The position numbers were made by a program, and so were the translations under genes. The notes under the pieces are model-generated. The model was not told the DNA's origin and ran no database searches. It saw nothing but the letters and a program-made list of their open reading frames with translations. Shown here in pieces: positions 39,110-53,706 of a stretch of DNA of 64,000 nt. Position 1 is the first letter of the stretch. Every line of letters starts with the position of its first letter. This DNA is from Anoplopoma fimbria (lineage: Eukaryota > Chordata > Actinopteri > Perciformes > Anoplopomatidae). The DNA lies in the NCBI RefSeq assembly GCF_027596085.1, contig NC_072458.1:4825139-4889138 (forward strand), written 5' to 3'.

Positions 39110-40054
39110 CTTTTACAAAAGGATTTGAGCAAATACAATCTAACAACAGGGAAATAAACAAACAATTATAAATGTAAATGCACATCAACAGATATTAACT
39201 CTTGGGAAAGACAATACAAATATTCCTATTAAAATCTGTTGAATAGGAGTAAGATCTGTTTAAACGATAAACGTTTACAAACAAGGCTTAAGATTAAAAA
39301 TCTATACATAAACCCTTAGGTGATTAGGTGTAAAGGGTATTTATAGAAAATTCCTCTCTCCCTAGGAAGATGTTGTTGACAACTGTGTGTGTGTTTAAGC
39401 TAGATTGCATGTTTTCATGTGTAACTACAGAAGTGTAGACAGGAGACCTCCAGCTTCTCTGGAATGTCTTGCCAACATATATACAACAATCGCTTATCCT
39501 CCCATTTACCTGATTTATGCACCAACATGAAAGGTACCTGTTGTCAAGCGCAGTACGTCATAACAGTTATTGTACGGTATCGGTCCTGCATTCCAGGAGC
39601 ACAGGTACAAAACGTAAATCAAGGGACGCCTGTAGTTTAAACTGTACAGTACTGTAAATCTGTATGTGTCTTGGTGTGTATGTCAGCGTTGTACTGATGT
39701 GCTCTGCTACAGTATATCATCGGATCGCGATAAAGCAGAAAGTGACTTCTTATTTACTTTCTGATGCCTGATAGTGGCGTCACTTGGATATCCCCGCACA
39801 GCATAAATCACTGTTTGCAAAGAATAAGAGGGAAGTGAAAAACCTGGTGTGGATGTGTATGTGGGAGTGTGTGTGGGAGTGTGTTCTCTACAGCCTGATA
39901 TTATTGTATGTAAGTCATATATCCTTCACAAAATGGAAAAAAACAGCCATGCATGTAAAAAGGGTTGTTTATCCAGTTAGAGGTTGTCTTATAGTATGTT
40001 AATTATGTCAAATTCATTGACTTCTATAAGGAATGGGAAGGACACAGAGAAAGA

Positions 40055-40113
<59 letters not shown>
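40055..40113. repeat. Compound (GT)n(GA)n microsatellite
   Basis: Eight GT units, then about 20 GA units. Confidence 0.95.
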
Positions 40114-40116
<3 letters not shown>

Positions 40117-40309
40117 AAGAGAGAGAGCACACGCTTGCATTTGTGTATTGCACAAGAATCTTATCAGACAGAGCTGTGTTGTGATCAGTGAGGGAGGCCT
40201 TGGCTCAGGAGCTCACTGTCGCCTCAACCTTGGTGTGTAGCTCTGTGTGTGTACATGTTTCGGTGTTTGCCATTTTTGTTTTAGATTGGTTCCAGTGGGT
40301 CATTGGGAG

Positions 40310-40311
<2 letters not shown>

Positions 40312-40393
<82 letters not shown>
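40312..40393. repeat. (GT)n microsatellite
   Basis: About 41 GT units, some 160 bp before the candidate exon at 40550. Confidence 0.97.
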
Positions 40394-40394
<1 letters not shown>

Positions 40395-40549
40395 TTCCTG
40401 ACAGGTGAGCAGCAAGTGTGTTTACAGTTGATCAACCACTGCCTAGTATAACACTACACTCCTATCAGCCTCACTTTATCTCTGCTAAAGTTAATCACAA
40501 TATCAAACTATTCTTATGAACCTTAACTCCATAAACAGTTTCTGAACCT

Positions 40550-40653
40550 TGGCCGCAGATAAGTTGACTTTTAGCTGAAACCCGCCACTTCCTGCTACTC
40601 CGTCAAGCTTTCCGAGCTGCCGTGGATTTAAACAGCTGGATAAAACACGTCAG
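40550..40653 (+). other. Possible untranslated first exon of an unidentified gene
   Basis: The stretch ends in a near-perfect splice donor, CAG|GTAAGA (junction 40653/40654). It has an ETS-type site (ACTTCCTG, 40587-40594) and contains no ATG. The following intron begins with TSS-like fish sequence (ctaagctagctagcc). It pairs plausibly with the acceptor at 41405. The 5' end is a guess and there is no transcript evidence. Confidence 0.3.
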
Positions 40654-41429
40654 GTAAGATAACGTTACATTTGTGAATGGATCACAGCTAAGTTACTAAG
40701 CTAGCTAGCCAACTTAGCCAATAAAGTAACGGCCATGTTGGTGTTGGTGACGTTTATTGTGCAAGACAATTGATGTAGTTCACTGATCGTTTTCACACAA
40801 AAACTAAATGCTACTTCAGCAAACCTACGACAAACTGCGACTTTCTTGACTGAAACATGAAACAATTCAAACGGAATAAAAAGTTATTTGTCTTCCCCCG
40901 TTGACTTTTGTACTTTATTTCTGAAATAAGGTCCCATTGGAGACACTGGAAGGGGTGGGACTTCGCCTCTCTATAGAACCATTGACTTAAATGTAATGTG
41001 AGCTATTTTGCTGCTGCAATAACTAATGTAATTGCTATTCAGTATTGCTGAAAAGAGTCACTTCAGCACTGTTTTGCTACCTGCTCTTTCCTTTGCTTTT
41101 GTCTCAAAATGTTTATTTAAATGATGTTAGACTGCAGACACCTACTCAGTAATGGATCACCATGTGAGCAGGTGATGTGAAGCAGAAAGACAAACAGACA
41201 GGCAGAACACATGGCGACTCTTCTTTGTTGTTCATCGGTAGAGCCAGGGCCAACACAAGGAAGAAATACAACAAACACAGTAGTACTAGGGACATAGATT
41301 ATTAAAGTCTAAAGCATATACAGTAGGACTGATTCAAAAAGAAGCCTCATTCACACAAGCAAATTATAAAATATAACTATATATATTTTGTTTCTGTACA
41401 AACAGGGTGCAGAAGCTGCTACAGTGCTC

Positions 41430-41705
41430 ATGTCTACGGAAAGTCAAGATTTACAAGAAAGTGTGAAGTGGCTGAACGTGCACATTGAGAACTTGTCTGT
41501 CCTCTTGCACAACAAAGTCAGCTTTCTCCTTCCACATTCTAAAAAATCTGAACTGAGTGTTTCCCCTCAAACGCCGCACAGCCTCCCCCCACCCCCATCT
41601 CTCCTCCGGCTGAAAAATAAAGTGAAACCAAAGACAGAATGTGACATGAGAAGCTGTCAGGCTCGACTCGGGTCAAAGCTATGTCTGGAACCACAAAGTC
41701 ATTGA
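41430..41705 (+). CDS. Unrecognised 91-codon ORF, candidate coding exon
   Basis: The ATG lies 24 nt after a good acceptor (ttttgtttctgtacaaacag, ending at 41405). The first 30 residues (MSTESQDLQESVKWLNVHIE, then NLSVLLHNK) look like a soluble, amphipathic helix; the rest is Pro/Ser-rich and less convincing. A weak donor after HNK (aaa|gtcagc) could end the exon there. The Kozak context is poor (C at -3). I do not recognise the family, and chance ORFs of this length occur in this window. With 40550-40653 it may form one plus-strand transcript. Confidence 0.25.
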   Translation: MSTESQDLQESVKWLNVHIENLSVLLHNKVSFLLPHSKKSELSVSPQTPHSLPPPPSLLRLKNKVKPKTECDMRSCQARLGSKLCLEPQSH

Positions 41706-42054
41706 GTGATGTGTTAAGTGTCTCTCAGGGACACTTCAGTGCATGACAGCATGGAGGAAAAGGGAGGACAGCGTGTATGTATGAGTGAATTTACAAGGTT
41801 GAGAAGAATCCATGAGTCAAGCTAGTCCCTTGAGAACATCTCATCCGCTAGTAGACTTTCCTGAACTCCCCATGCTGCCTTACCGAGTATCAGACAACAT
41901 GTGAAAACACAGGCAGGAAGCCCGTGCAACAACACAGGATATCATAGGAGCAACACGGAATGACAAACAGGGAAGAAGTAACACAGAGGTTCTCGCAAAC
42001 AGCCTCAATATGAAACAGACAATGTGTGAACGTATAAACAAAATGCTTTCATCT

Positions 42055-42224
<170 letters not shown>

Positions 42225-44134
42225 TGCAACAGTGGCTATAAGCCAGCCTGGGAACAGCTAGTCAACTAATGAGGTCTATCCCATGAGGCTTTGGTACTGC
42301 AGAGAGGAATGCAGGCCCTCCACTCTCATGACTGACCTGCCCCAACACACACATACACACAAACACACACAGACAGAGCTACTTTAGTGTCCGAGCGCTG
42401 CCCTCTCGCACATGAATGAGGATTGATAGGAGGCATCCAAGAATAGGACACATGTAATGTGGTAGGTACTGCATTGGAAACGAACATAACAAGCACACTG
42501 GGGAATTTGACACTAATTTGAGACGAGAGCGGGTAGAGGCAGGAAGAAGGGGGTAACGGGGCTGAGAAAACAGACTGAGACGGAGGAATAAATAAACAGG
42601 GGCACAGAAGGGTCAGAGAGAGACAGCAGTGCAGCGAGAGGGACACTGAGTTATGAGGATATGAATCTCTGAGTTTTATTTGCGCTCAACATTTGTTCTC
42701 GAGATTGGCTCACGGTTTGGATGCGAGAGCCAACTTCAGTGAGTTTACTAGGACAGATCTGGTGTCTGAAGCAGACAGACCCTGTCGCTGGTGGCCTGCT
42801 GCTAGCTGATAGACGGACAGCATGGGTGTCCTTCTCAGTCACGACGCTCTCAGAGAACACACAAGTCCTTAATTATGTAGTGAGAGTAGAAGTTTGAGAT
42901 TATTTTATAAGTGAGTCTTGGAAACGTCTTTCAAAGGCCGGTGCACGAGCAGATGCATGGCCAACTCGAGTGAGTATATCATTCGAAAGTACACAAACTC
43001 TACTGTGTTCAACTATCAATATAAACAACAACATTTTAGTGCTTGGACATAGAGATATAAAACATTATTCATAGTAGAAACCACTATGGAAAAAGTACTT
43101 GTTACCTTACTCGCAAAACTTGCTAAAGTTTAATGCTCATGAACAAGTATGGTGGAAGGTTGGTAGCCTTCTTGTATAGTGTTCTTGTATATAGTTACAA
43201 TGTCCTGAATATGGGAGAAAACATTTTTTAAGAATGTTGTTATGCACTTTGCCTATATGGATGGAATAAAATAACAGTTTGAGAGGTAATAATTAAACTC
43301 AGTCTTAACCTTCATGTTGATATGGCACACTGATTAACAAGAAAATAAATAAATAAAAACACTTCTTATCAAAAAGGTTGCCGACCCCTGATCTTTTGTA
43401 AATTAGACCTAAAAACAAAATACAGCTGGGTTTAATGGGAATGGAATTCATTTTGAAGTTATTTGATTTAATGTTTTTTTTATCTTATAAGATTAAAAAA
43501 ACATTAATATCATTTAAAACCACAAATGTTAATGTCATAGTGGCACTAGAGGGAAAGTCAGGGGATCACCTAAGACATGAGGTATCTGTGTGCTGATGGC
43601 TTCCCTAAAAATGTCAGCATCCACTACTGTATGCACCCATCCCTAGAAATAAACACTGGCCCGCTGCTAATCGTCCCTGTGTCAGCCATGCGTAACACCA
43701 CATGTCACAGCGGCCGCGCATGCTGAAAGCCTCGCAGGCTTTTGTTTTGGAAAATGTGGCAAGGGTTGCCATGGAGCTTGTGTTTGATCTATTGTAATTA
43801 ACTGAGCCCATTGATTGCACAATGCTTCTCCCTGGCTCGTCTCCATCAGCAGGAAGCCCTGACTGGACGTCTAATCAAACACCACGTAAACCACCGTTTA
43901 TGAAGTCGCCCTCTCCACAATGATTTGTCCTCACATGGCACGACAGCGATAAAAGGAGCACAGGAAGTGGATCATTAGAGGATTTAACAAAGCTGAAGTT
44001 TACTGTTTGAAATCTGTCTTGATTCTGAGCTCAAGAGAACTGATAGGTGTTAACTGATTACTCTGTTCGTGTGTGTGCGTGTGCGTGTGTTAACAGTTGG
44101 ATTACAAACCAAACTTGTTATTTTATTTTACAAA

Positions 44135-44395
44135 AATGTGTGTGCTAAATATGAAGCTACAGCCAGCAGTCATCATTTTTCGTAAATGTTGGGCTTTAAG
44201 GTGTTAATAGGTGAGCTTGAGCAATGCTTGGCCGATTCTTTTCAACTTAGCCATGCTAGCTGTTTCCCCTTGCCTTCACTCTTTATGCTATGCCTTGCTG
44301 TAGCTTCGTATTTAACAGACAGACTATTGATCTCTTACTTTCTGCAAAAAAGCAAATAAGCATATTTCCCGAAATGTCTGAAAAATTTCTTCAGT
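44135..44395. repeat. Fold-back dispersed repeat, copy C (degraded)
   Basis: An inverted-arm piece, aaatatgaagctacagccag (44147-44166), is followed by a right arm: tttatgctatgccttgctg, tatttaacagacagactatt, aagcaaataagcatatttcc. It ends near ttcttcag at about 44395. It belongs to the same family as the copies at 11.2, 23.2 and 52.5 kb. Confidence 0.6.
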
Positions 44396-45744
44396 TGCAT
44401 ATTGAGGGGAATTCCTGGGGATTAACCATTGTATTTTTAACTGCTTGTAGCCACAGTGTTTTATCATGACTATAATTCCTCTGAAATCCAGTCATGTTAC
44501 GCACGGTTTCATACTAAGGAAGTCCTACTTGGTGGCCACATCCCTCTGTAAATGTGTCCTTTGTCTCTTAGTAGTCCAGTCACTGTGTCCCGATGCCTGT
44601 CATGCAGCCTGCTTTAAAGTCAATTAGCCCTGCTTTACAACCCCAGGGGTGACAATCTGGGTCTCACATGTCCCGTCAGGGCTGACCTTCACATGAGGGA
44701 CCGAGCCAACACTCACATATGGCCAAGCCCTGGGGTGGGATCTGCCTATTCTGGCCAAGGACAGGATTGTGCTTGAAGGGTGGATGGATGGCTATGAGGT
44801 TGAGCATGTAATCTCTAGAGATATGGCAATTTAATACTTTATTTTTTTCTCAATGATATACAGATAGAAATGTAAAGGTAGGAAGGAAATAAAAGCTAAG
44901 TTCACACAATGTTGGAGAGAATGGTGTTCACTTTATTTATCTGGTACTAGTGAAAGTCGGAGAGACGTTTTTTCTGAACACAAAGTACAATGAACTTAAT
45001 CTGAGAATTATCTGCAAGGGATTTCCAGTCTACTGTTTTTGGATGCGTTCTTTGAAACCAGTTGCAAAATGGTTCAATGACCCTACAGCTATTTACATCC
45101 TAACCATGATTAAAGCCATTTATAAGGAATCTACATCACGTTTAGTAGGCCCCATGACTTGAGTCTGGACTTTCCCTAAACCGCTGTGAAAGCAACTTCA
45201 CTTTTTTCATTTCTTTCTTAGTAATCCAAAGTGGATCAGGAGGAGTGAATCCCCCGAAGCAACACCTAAAATCAGCTCCATGAATCTGAAGACTTGGCAT
45301 TAAATATGGAACAGAGGACCACCCATCATTAAGCTACTGGATACGAGGAGGTCCACCCAAGGCAGCTAATCTGGACCAGGTTTTCTCAAATGCATATTTC
45401 AGGATGAATAACAATAGCTTATCTCTCAGAGGAAATTCCTGTGATGTAAGATACAAACAAAGTTAAGACGTATAAAACGTCTGAAGTCACTATGCATTTC
45501 ACAAGGTCTGGGGGTCAGCAAGCAGGTATTTCTTATGAAACTGAGTTCTCCCTATGATACAATTCACTTAAAGCGTAGCGTGGGAGTAGGTGTGTGAGAT
45601 GGCTCACTGCAGGGAAACAAGGTCTTTCTAATTTCAGAGTCTCTTAAATTGAACTGAATGGAAAAACAATCCTTTAATGCAGAAAATTGCGTCGGCTAGC
45701 TTTTCCAAACTGTGTTTACTGCAGTTTGTGTTTGTGTGTGTCCC

Positions 45745-45747
<3 letters not shown>

Positions 45748-45792
<45 letters not shown>
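45748..45792. repeat. (GT)n microsatellite
   Basis: About 22 GT units. Confidence 0.95.
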
Positions 45793-45794
<2 letters not shown>

Positions 45795-48700
45795 GTTTTG
45801 AAGCGCTGATGGCTGCACAGTTGTGCAACTGCAGTCCATTTGCCCAAAGCAAATAGCAACATTCTAAGAAAGAGGAAAGGGGGGTGGTGCTTTAGCAAAA
45901 GGTTTTTCCTTTCTATTTTCCACCAATGTCATTCTCATTTAATCTGCAGGCCTTGCACAATTTTCTGTTACATTTGATGTTGAGCAACACATTGATAAAG
46001 GTCACGAACAGTTGTGGCACTCCTTTCAAAAACACCTCACTGAAATGCACTGGGTCATGAGTATGAATCCTGTGCCAAGCTTTTTTAATAATAATCATAG
46101 TCTGAAATGACCGCTACCGCTGGTTCTTGTGATATTTGAAAAGATCATCTGGTTTGCATAATGCCTTGCTTAAAAGGTGTTGGCTCAACTTGTAAGAGCC
46201 TGTAAGTCTGCTTGCATTCCTGCATAACCATTACCTCTGGAAGCCACAGGTTGCCAGGTGAAAGCCTCAAGCTTTAGTCTGCTCAAACATCTAAAAGGCA
46301 AAAATGTAAACTATTGAAAAAAATGACAAAATTAAAATCCACACTGTGTACAAAATACAAACTTATGGAAAATAATACCTATTGGAATCATAAAGATTAC
46401 CAAAAGAAAACATTAAAATAAACTAGAACAACAAAACTCTAAATCCGTATCTGTTCTATTCTGCTTATAGCTCTGAAGCGGAAAGGGACTTTACAAAGAA
46501 ATCATAGATTAAAAGCAGTAAACCTTCACGATACTGTTGGTCACTGAATTTATTGTAACCTGCAGTAAAACCTAACTCAACAACAGCAAACAGGAAAGAG
46601 GAACACCTGTGTCGAAAGACAAATATGAAGGATGATGAAACGGATGTTTCGGTAACAAGGTAACCCTGTCAGCACAGAAGTCAACAATGAACCACGCACA
46701 AGCGTACGTGTATTCATGTGTGTTTATCTGCACACATGAAGGGTGTGTTTACTGACAGGGCCACAGCTAGAGGGATTTTACCAGAAGGCAAACGGTAGGA
46801 GGGGTAAGTGTAGAAGTGTTGGGGAACACCAACCAGATTCTGCTCTCACATGACTTTTTCCATTTCCACTCCTGTTGTGAAAACTAAGTGAGGGCGAGCT
46901 GACTTCAGATCTGTGTCAAGAGGTGACATCCCCCCCCCCCGAGCCACTGTAACTGTCATTACCTTTGCCAATGGGAATCCTGTGTTTACCGACCACACAA
47001 ACACCAGCCAGTGCCTGGTACCAAGATGGCTTACAATCACTAAGCACACATATGTCAGCCTGTTAGTCAGTGCACTTCCCCATGCGGTGACATACGGATG
47101 TCTGCTCCTCCTATAATCAGGATGTAAGTCGGTCATCTGTTCAGTGGTTCTCCTCTGCCCGGTCTAATGCTGCTGGAAAGTCGTCCTGTCTAAATGTCAC
47201 ATTTCCATAATTACTGTCCTGTGGCGACAAATAAGGATGGCTTCAAGAGAGAATGAGTGCAGAAATGAGTGACGGTGGCTTTGCAATTCAATTATAGAAT
47301 CCCGCTTTGAAACCAGCTCTGCTGTTTGTTCTGCCTATTTTGCACGACATAAAACCTAATCTTTGTTATGAGGGGGAAAAAGCAACTTTCTGTTGGTTTA
47401 AAACTCATTTACACAGTTGTAATACTTGTAAACTGAGGCACGAATTCCATCTTGTTTATACACATCACTGGCCCTTTAAGTCATTCTAAGTATTGTGTAA
47501 AGAGAAACTAATTTCAATCATCTGTTGTGTAACAGTGCAAAGGAGAGGTGGGTGGTTTTGGATGTTGCATGTACATGTGTGTTTTTATGATCCTTTCCAT
47601 TGTGCCCTTTTCTTTAACTTCAACTCCCTTTTGGTATGCTAATTGTTTGCAAATAGCTCATCAGGGTCAACACATTTTCAATTATTCAACATATGATGCA
47701 AAATAGGTCTCACATGGAACCCGTTCCAACACTGAAACCCAAGGTCACATTTTAATTGGCATAGCTGTGATACTCTCATATTCCCAGTAATGATGGGTTT
47801 CCGTGCTGAGCAAATTCCTAACCACCCGTTTGTCACTTGAGTCATCTCGCCCTGTGCAATCCTTTGTCTGCCAGCCCTATACAAGGCATAGCCCACAGAC
47901 AGTGGAGCTTTTGAAAATGCAGCAAATTTGAAATGTAAAAATGTTCTTTCTTTTTGTTTGATTAATGCCCCAGACCACACACTGTGTGGGGGAGCGGTGG
48001 AATTTTTCTTCTTAATAAGCATGTTTCAGGCCGAAACAGACTGTTTTCCTTTCATCCATATTCATGTTGCCTTGTCTGAGAAAACAGGCATGTCTGAATC
48101 ATCATAGCCCATCACAAGGCGACTGTGTATGGACTGTTACTTCAAAGTGAATGTCATTTACTCCCCAACATTAAATCTCTGAGAATTATATTCATTATCT
48201 GACTGTGAGGAGCATTTGGTTTTCAAGGCTTTATTACAGAGCCTTGTGAAATCATTCATTTGGCTTGTAGTTACAGTTCGAACAAAACTGTGGCTCAAAA
48301 CTTTTCTTTTCTGAACACAAAAAAAACAGGTCACATAATTCTCCACATAGCTAAATGAGCACTTTCCCATGAATAAAACAAGGTTTTAGTCACATCCCTC
48401 ACAACAACGAGCGTCGGCTCTGCAGCAGACAGACTTTTCTTTCTCCAGCTCAAAGACTTCTGCCATGACTTTAGAACAATAAATGGATAGTCTGTGGAAA
48501 GAAATATTAACAGTGGAAAGTATGCTCATCCCTTGAATTACACATTCCACCTTCCCTTTCAGATATCTTATCTTGAAAAATGTGTCATTACAAACATATT
48601 TCAGACAACTCGGGCCTATATTAGGTATGGAATGCTGTTCTGTATACAACTGGAAATGGAGAAGGACAGAGGATCTTTAAGAGCTGGGGCAAGCTACATT

Positions 48701-51379
48701 AAACAATAGATTATTTCAGCTCACCAACAGCTGATTTACTACAGCAGGAGCCTTAAGACTCCTACAGCGTCAACACTGAGGTTTCCCCTAAAGTAATCCT
48801 TGTGTGCCCATCCCTGATGCATTTGTTTGCATTGTGTTTGTAACATATGGATAACAGTTTGCTCTCAAAACCTTTCCCTCTGTATTATTTGCAGTAGACT
48901 GAAGAATGAAAAGTAGAGCTAAATATAGAGTCTATTTAGCCCTTTTGCTTGTGTTGACATTCTATTCAGTCAATGACAATGTCATTGCAAAAACAAAGAT
49001 ATGAATTCATTTTACAAATGCAACTCTAGATCTTCCATCCTCTTTGGTGTAGTTTGTCTGATATATTGAAGCTTTAAGATGCGTTTCCTTTGAACATATT
49101 CTACTCACCAATGATCATAAATACTGTGATATTTGATTTTCTCCATGTCTGCTAATAGATCAAATTCTTAGCCATTATCTATTTAAAATGACTGGATGGA
49201 AAAATCACCCGTCTCCAAATAAAAAAAACATAAAAACATTTACTTTTACCAATAGAATATTTCCCAATAAATATTATTAGAGACTGGGAAGTACAGACAC
49301 TGCAATCATTGGTTTCAGTCTCCTGACTGTTACTGTTCCTGTTGCAAGAGCAAATACAATATTTCTAAAAGTATTATACAGCAAGCTGTCTGTGTTGTTA
49401 TGTACAGCAGTTGATTGTGTTATAAAGCTTTCAGGTCTACAGCCTGCAGGCAGTTAAACAATATAAGTTAAAGTTTCCTGGATGTTATGCAGGTGATGTC
49501 TTTACACACCAAGCACAGCACTTGACTTTGGATGAGTTCAGTGATTACTTCATTCTTGCCTGTATTGTCTCCTCAATAATGTAACATCATACTATGCCCT
49601 CTCTATCTCTGAAGGGAGATGCCTGCGTTTGATCAATGGCTGCTTGGAACATGTTCCGTCTACTCAACGTCAGACTGTTTCATTACATCCCATCAATCAT
49701 TCAGTGATGTAAACATCCCCTGAGCATAACGTTTTGCCAAATGCCCTTTACAAAGCGAGCTAACGGAAGGAAGAGAGACGGGAGGAAAGGGAGAACAAAC
49801 GCGTGAGGAAGAGAGAAGACAGACGATAACCAGAGAGAGAGAGAGAGACAGATGGAGTGAGGAAGCGAGACACACTGAGTCAGAGTGAAATATCCTGACT
49901 GAGAAGTAGACGGAGATTCTGCAAGTATCCTGTTCTCCCAGTGGGAGAGAATTTGTTTGGGCTGGACAGGATACAGGGGGATACATCTGGACAGATTAAT
50001 CCCAAATACAATATCTATTTTCCTGTGCTGTGCGGGACGGGCCTTTTTCTCCAGATACGATCATCTCTCTCTACACCTGGAGCTTCACCATGTGCTAGTG
50101 AATGAGATTATCAATACCAGCTATTTCTATGTATGCATATAGTACATTTTGGCCACACTTCTTATCAATAATAATACCATTGTAGTCACATATTAAATGC
50201 CAAGATCTGAAACTGCAGTTACTTCCCTTAAAAGAAGTTTGACCAGACAAAAAAATGTGAACAGTCATCATAGAGAAGAAAGAACAATGTCTCACTTATC
50301 AGACAATAAAGTCAAAAGCTGCATTTTCAATCATAAGTCAGAACTGTAGAGTGATATGTATCGAACTGAATAAAAACTTGACAGCTGCCAACCATTAAAA
50401 GTCATCATGACGTTAAGCTAATATTCATTCATCAGCTCATAAAGCTTCTAAATATGTTGAATATCTAAACATCTCTGAACATTAACACACAGACGCTGTT
50501 TTACTTTCAACCTGATCTTTTTTCTCACAGTCTTCCCCACTTTGCTTAATTCAGTAGTTTATAAATTTTCCACATGAAGGATATTTCAACTTAAAAAAAG
50601 AGCAGTTAGTATTTTAAAAATCACCGGATTAAAAATTGTTGTAGGTTAGCACAAAACTAAGATTACAGGAGATTTTACTTTCAGTTTTACTTCAAAATAA
50701 AGTGGTTTAGATAATCAAATCTAAAATGTTGTCTCATTTACAACCTCCTCAGACTGATTGTAAACAAAACAACATTTAAGACAGATTATCTTGACCAATC
50801 ATTTTTTTGCCCCTTTAGAAGTCGTTGTAGTGATCTCAGAAATGAATTTGATGTGAGCAAATAATACACAAGTTGTAATAATTGTCCTTTGTTACCCTCC
50901 ATACAGTACTGTAGTCCTTTGTCTGAATGTATAAACTATTTACTGTGAGCATTAAAATGCTAAGCTACCATAATGTTGGTGGAGTGACTTCTGACATACA
51001 TTTGGAGGAGGAGTTGACTGGCACAGGACTGGACGTGTCATCGCGCTTGTAAAACTTGTGAAAAGAAGTGTTACATGAGTGAGGCCTGTGGAGGTAAAAC
51101 GAGCAACCACGGTGGTCCCGTTTCACTATCAGCTTCATTCATTTATCACGAGCATGTGAGGAAGCGTTACATTTATTTTCTTGTATTCTTATGAACACGG
51201 CACCTGAAAACTACCTCGAGAATGTTGTTTCTCCTAACTGCATTTCTGTCCTCCTCTATCCGGCTGTTTCCAGTTACATTTCCACCGGTGAAAAATATTT
51301 ACCTCTGAAAACGAGGAGGATAACTTTCCATCTCCGACACTGTTCCAGGAGACATCTGGCTTGTGTTTTAGGAGCTTCG

Positions 51380-51742
<363 letters not shown>

Positions 51743-52492
51743 ACTGTGTGTGTGTAGGAGGAGGTTCTCGTTCTGCTTCCTCCTCTCTTACAAATGCACA
51801 TACACACTCACATGCAGGGGGACGATCCACCGATGTAGTGCTTCCCATTCATTCATATACCGCTGACCTCCGAGGTCAAACATGATGTGTATACAGTCTG
51901 CCTCCTACGTGCACTGAGGAATGGGCTCTGATCCTTCCCTCTTCTCCTCAGCGAGCCTCGCGCATACTAAACCCAACCTTCGGACCATGAACCAGCTCAC
52001 AGTGTAAACCACATGGTTGAGTAAGTCTTCGTGTTGACAGCTTTCAAATAAACAGAACGTCCAGTACGGTCAATGATCTGATCGTCTTCTATAGGTGTGT
52101 ATTGTGACACAGATGTGAACCGTCTAATTTATAAAGATACTACAACTTGAAGGTTTTCATAGCCGTGACTGTAAACAATCAATTTCTCGGTCAAAATTCA
52201 GATTTGGTTTAAGGGATTGCTCCATAGAGACTCGGTTGCAAAAGATGATGAACGATGAATATCAAGAGTCTGCCAGGGTTTTATGAGGCTATTTAAAAGT
52301 TTTATATAGACTATGATGCCTTGCAGCCACCTGCCAGCAGTTGAATCCTGAGGAGGTTGCAGGGTTGCCAGTTTGGCAGGATGTGTAAGTATATCAGATT
52401 CAAGAAAATATTTTGTTACTGTGAAGAGATCAAATACATTTTTGGCCGTCACCACTTACCTCACAGCCCCACAAATTCTTTAAAATACCTAA

Positions 52493-53158
52493 CAGAGTTA
52501 GGTGGGAGGTTTGATAGACAGCGTTTAAACTGGAAATACAGGGAAACAGCTAGCCTGGCTCTGTCCAAAAGTAACAAAATCTGCCGACCAGCATTTCTTA
52601 GGCTCACTGATTAACCGAGTAGTTCCCATTTGTTTCACTATTACAAACACTGAAGTGTAAAATCAAGAATTGGATTGGAGGCCCCAGGAAGTTACTGGTC
52701 CCGGCCAAGATACTTTCCAGTCATGTGTCGGATTGATTGATTTCCATGTTTCCAGTCTTTATGCTAAGCTAAGCTGACGGCAGCTGTTATATTTTCCATA
52801 CATACATGAGAGTAGCAGTGATCCTTTCATCTAACCCTCAGTGGGAAATGCATCTCTGAAAAATGTTGAACTATTGCTGATTGCCTGGCAACTTCACAAT
52901 AACAACAAGACTCTATGAGGTCACCGTGCCAGGACAATAAACAGTTCAGCATTTACAGTAACGCTACGTAAAAACCACAACTTGTCATTTTTGGGCTTTG
53001 ATTTTTTTACCCCTGTGAACAGTTTCCTTCTCTTTCTCCACACACCGAGAATACTGTATAGCTACATAACCACAAGACATGAGAGTGGAATCGATCTTCT
53101 CATCTTACTCCCAGCAAGAATATGAATAATTCCCAATATTTAAACCTTTCCTTTAACA
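52493..53158. repeat. Fold-back dispersed repeat, copy D (composite)
   Basis: It begins with gagttaggtgggaggtttga and ggaaacagctagcctggctc. It then shows tttatgctaagctaagctga near 52760 and a second right-arm piece at about 53080-53158 with tgagagtggaatcgatcttc and ctttcctttaac. The internal ttgcctggcaacttcacaat is shared with copy B. Two nested or adjacent copies are possible. Confidence 0.6.
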
Positions 53159-53662
53159 GTAACTTAATGTTCATCACCATACAGTACAAGTAAATATTCA
53201 CAAGCTACCAAAGAACAAAATTAGTTTGAGTTGGTTTCCCTTTATCTTGCCAGTATTTTTAATGTAAAAAATATCACGTTCTTCCTTTGTTTTTTGTGGT
53301 AGTCTGGAACTTGACACCACCGCAAGCAAGTGAGGCATCATGGACTAAAGCCCAAACTTTGTTTTCCATCCAGTTCAATAATGCAAATTTGATGATTTTA
53401 ATGATATCAAACCAATGGGTTTGTTTCTACTGTCACTAGCTGCTCTCTGGTCTTTGCACAGTGTAATTAGACAATAATGCATTGTTTCCTCTTTCACAGC
53501 TGGAAATCATTATCTTTGGTTTCTGGTTTGGAGATAGAGCTGTTTATTCTCTCAAATGTTTATTTGACTTTCCTGACATGAAGAAATCATTTGATTAAAT
53601 GGTAGTCATCAGAACCTCAGCAGCTAGTGGTGTGGTGCAAAAATCCCTGAAGAAAATTGTTC

Positions 53663-53706
53663 CCCTCCTCCTCCTCCTCCTCCTCCACCTCCTCCTCCTC
53701 CTCTCC
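53663..53706. repeat. (CTC)n trinucleotide tract
   Basis: About 14 CTC units with one CAC interruption. The poly-Leu ORF over it is not a gene. Confidence 0.9.
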
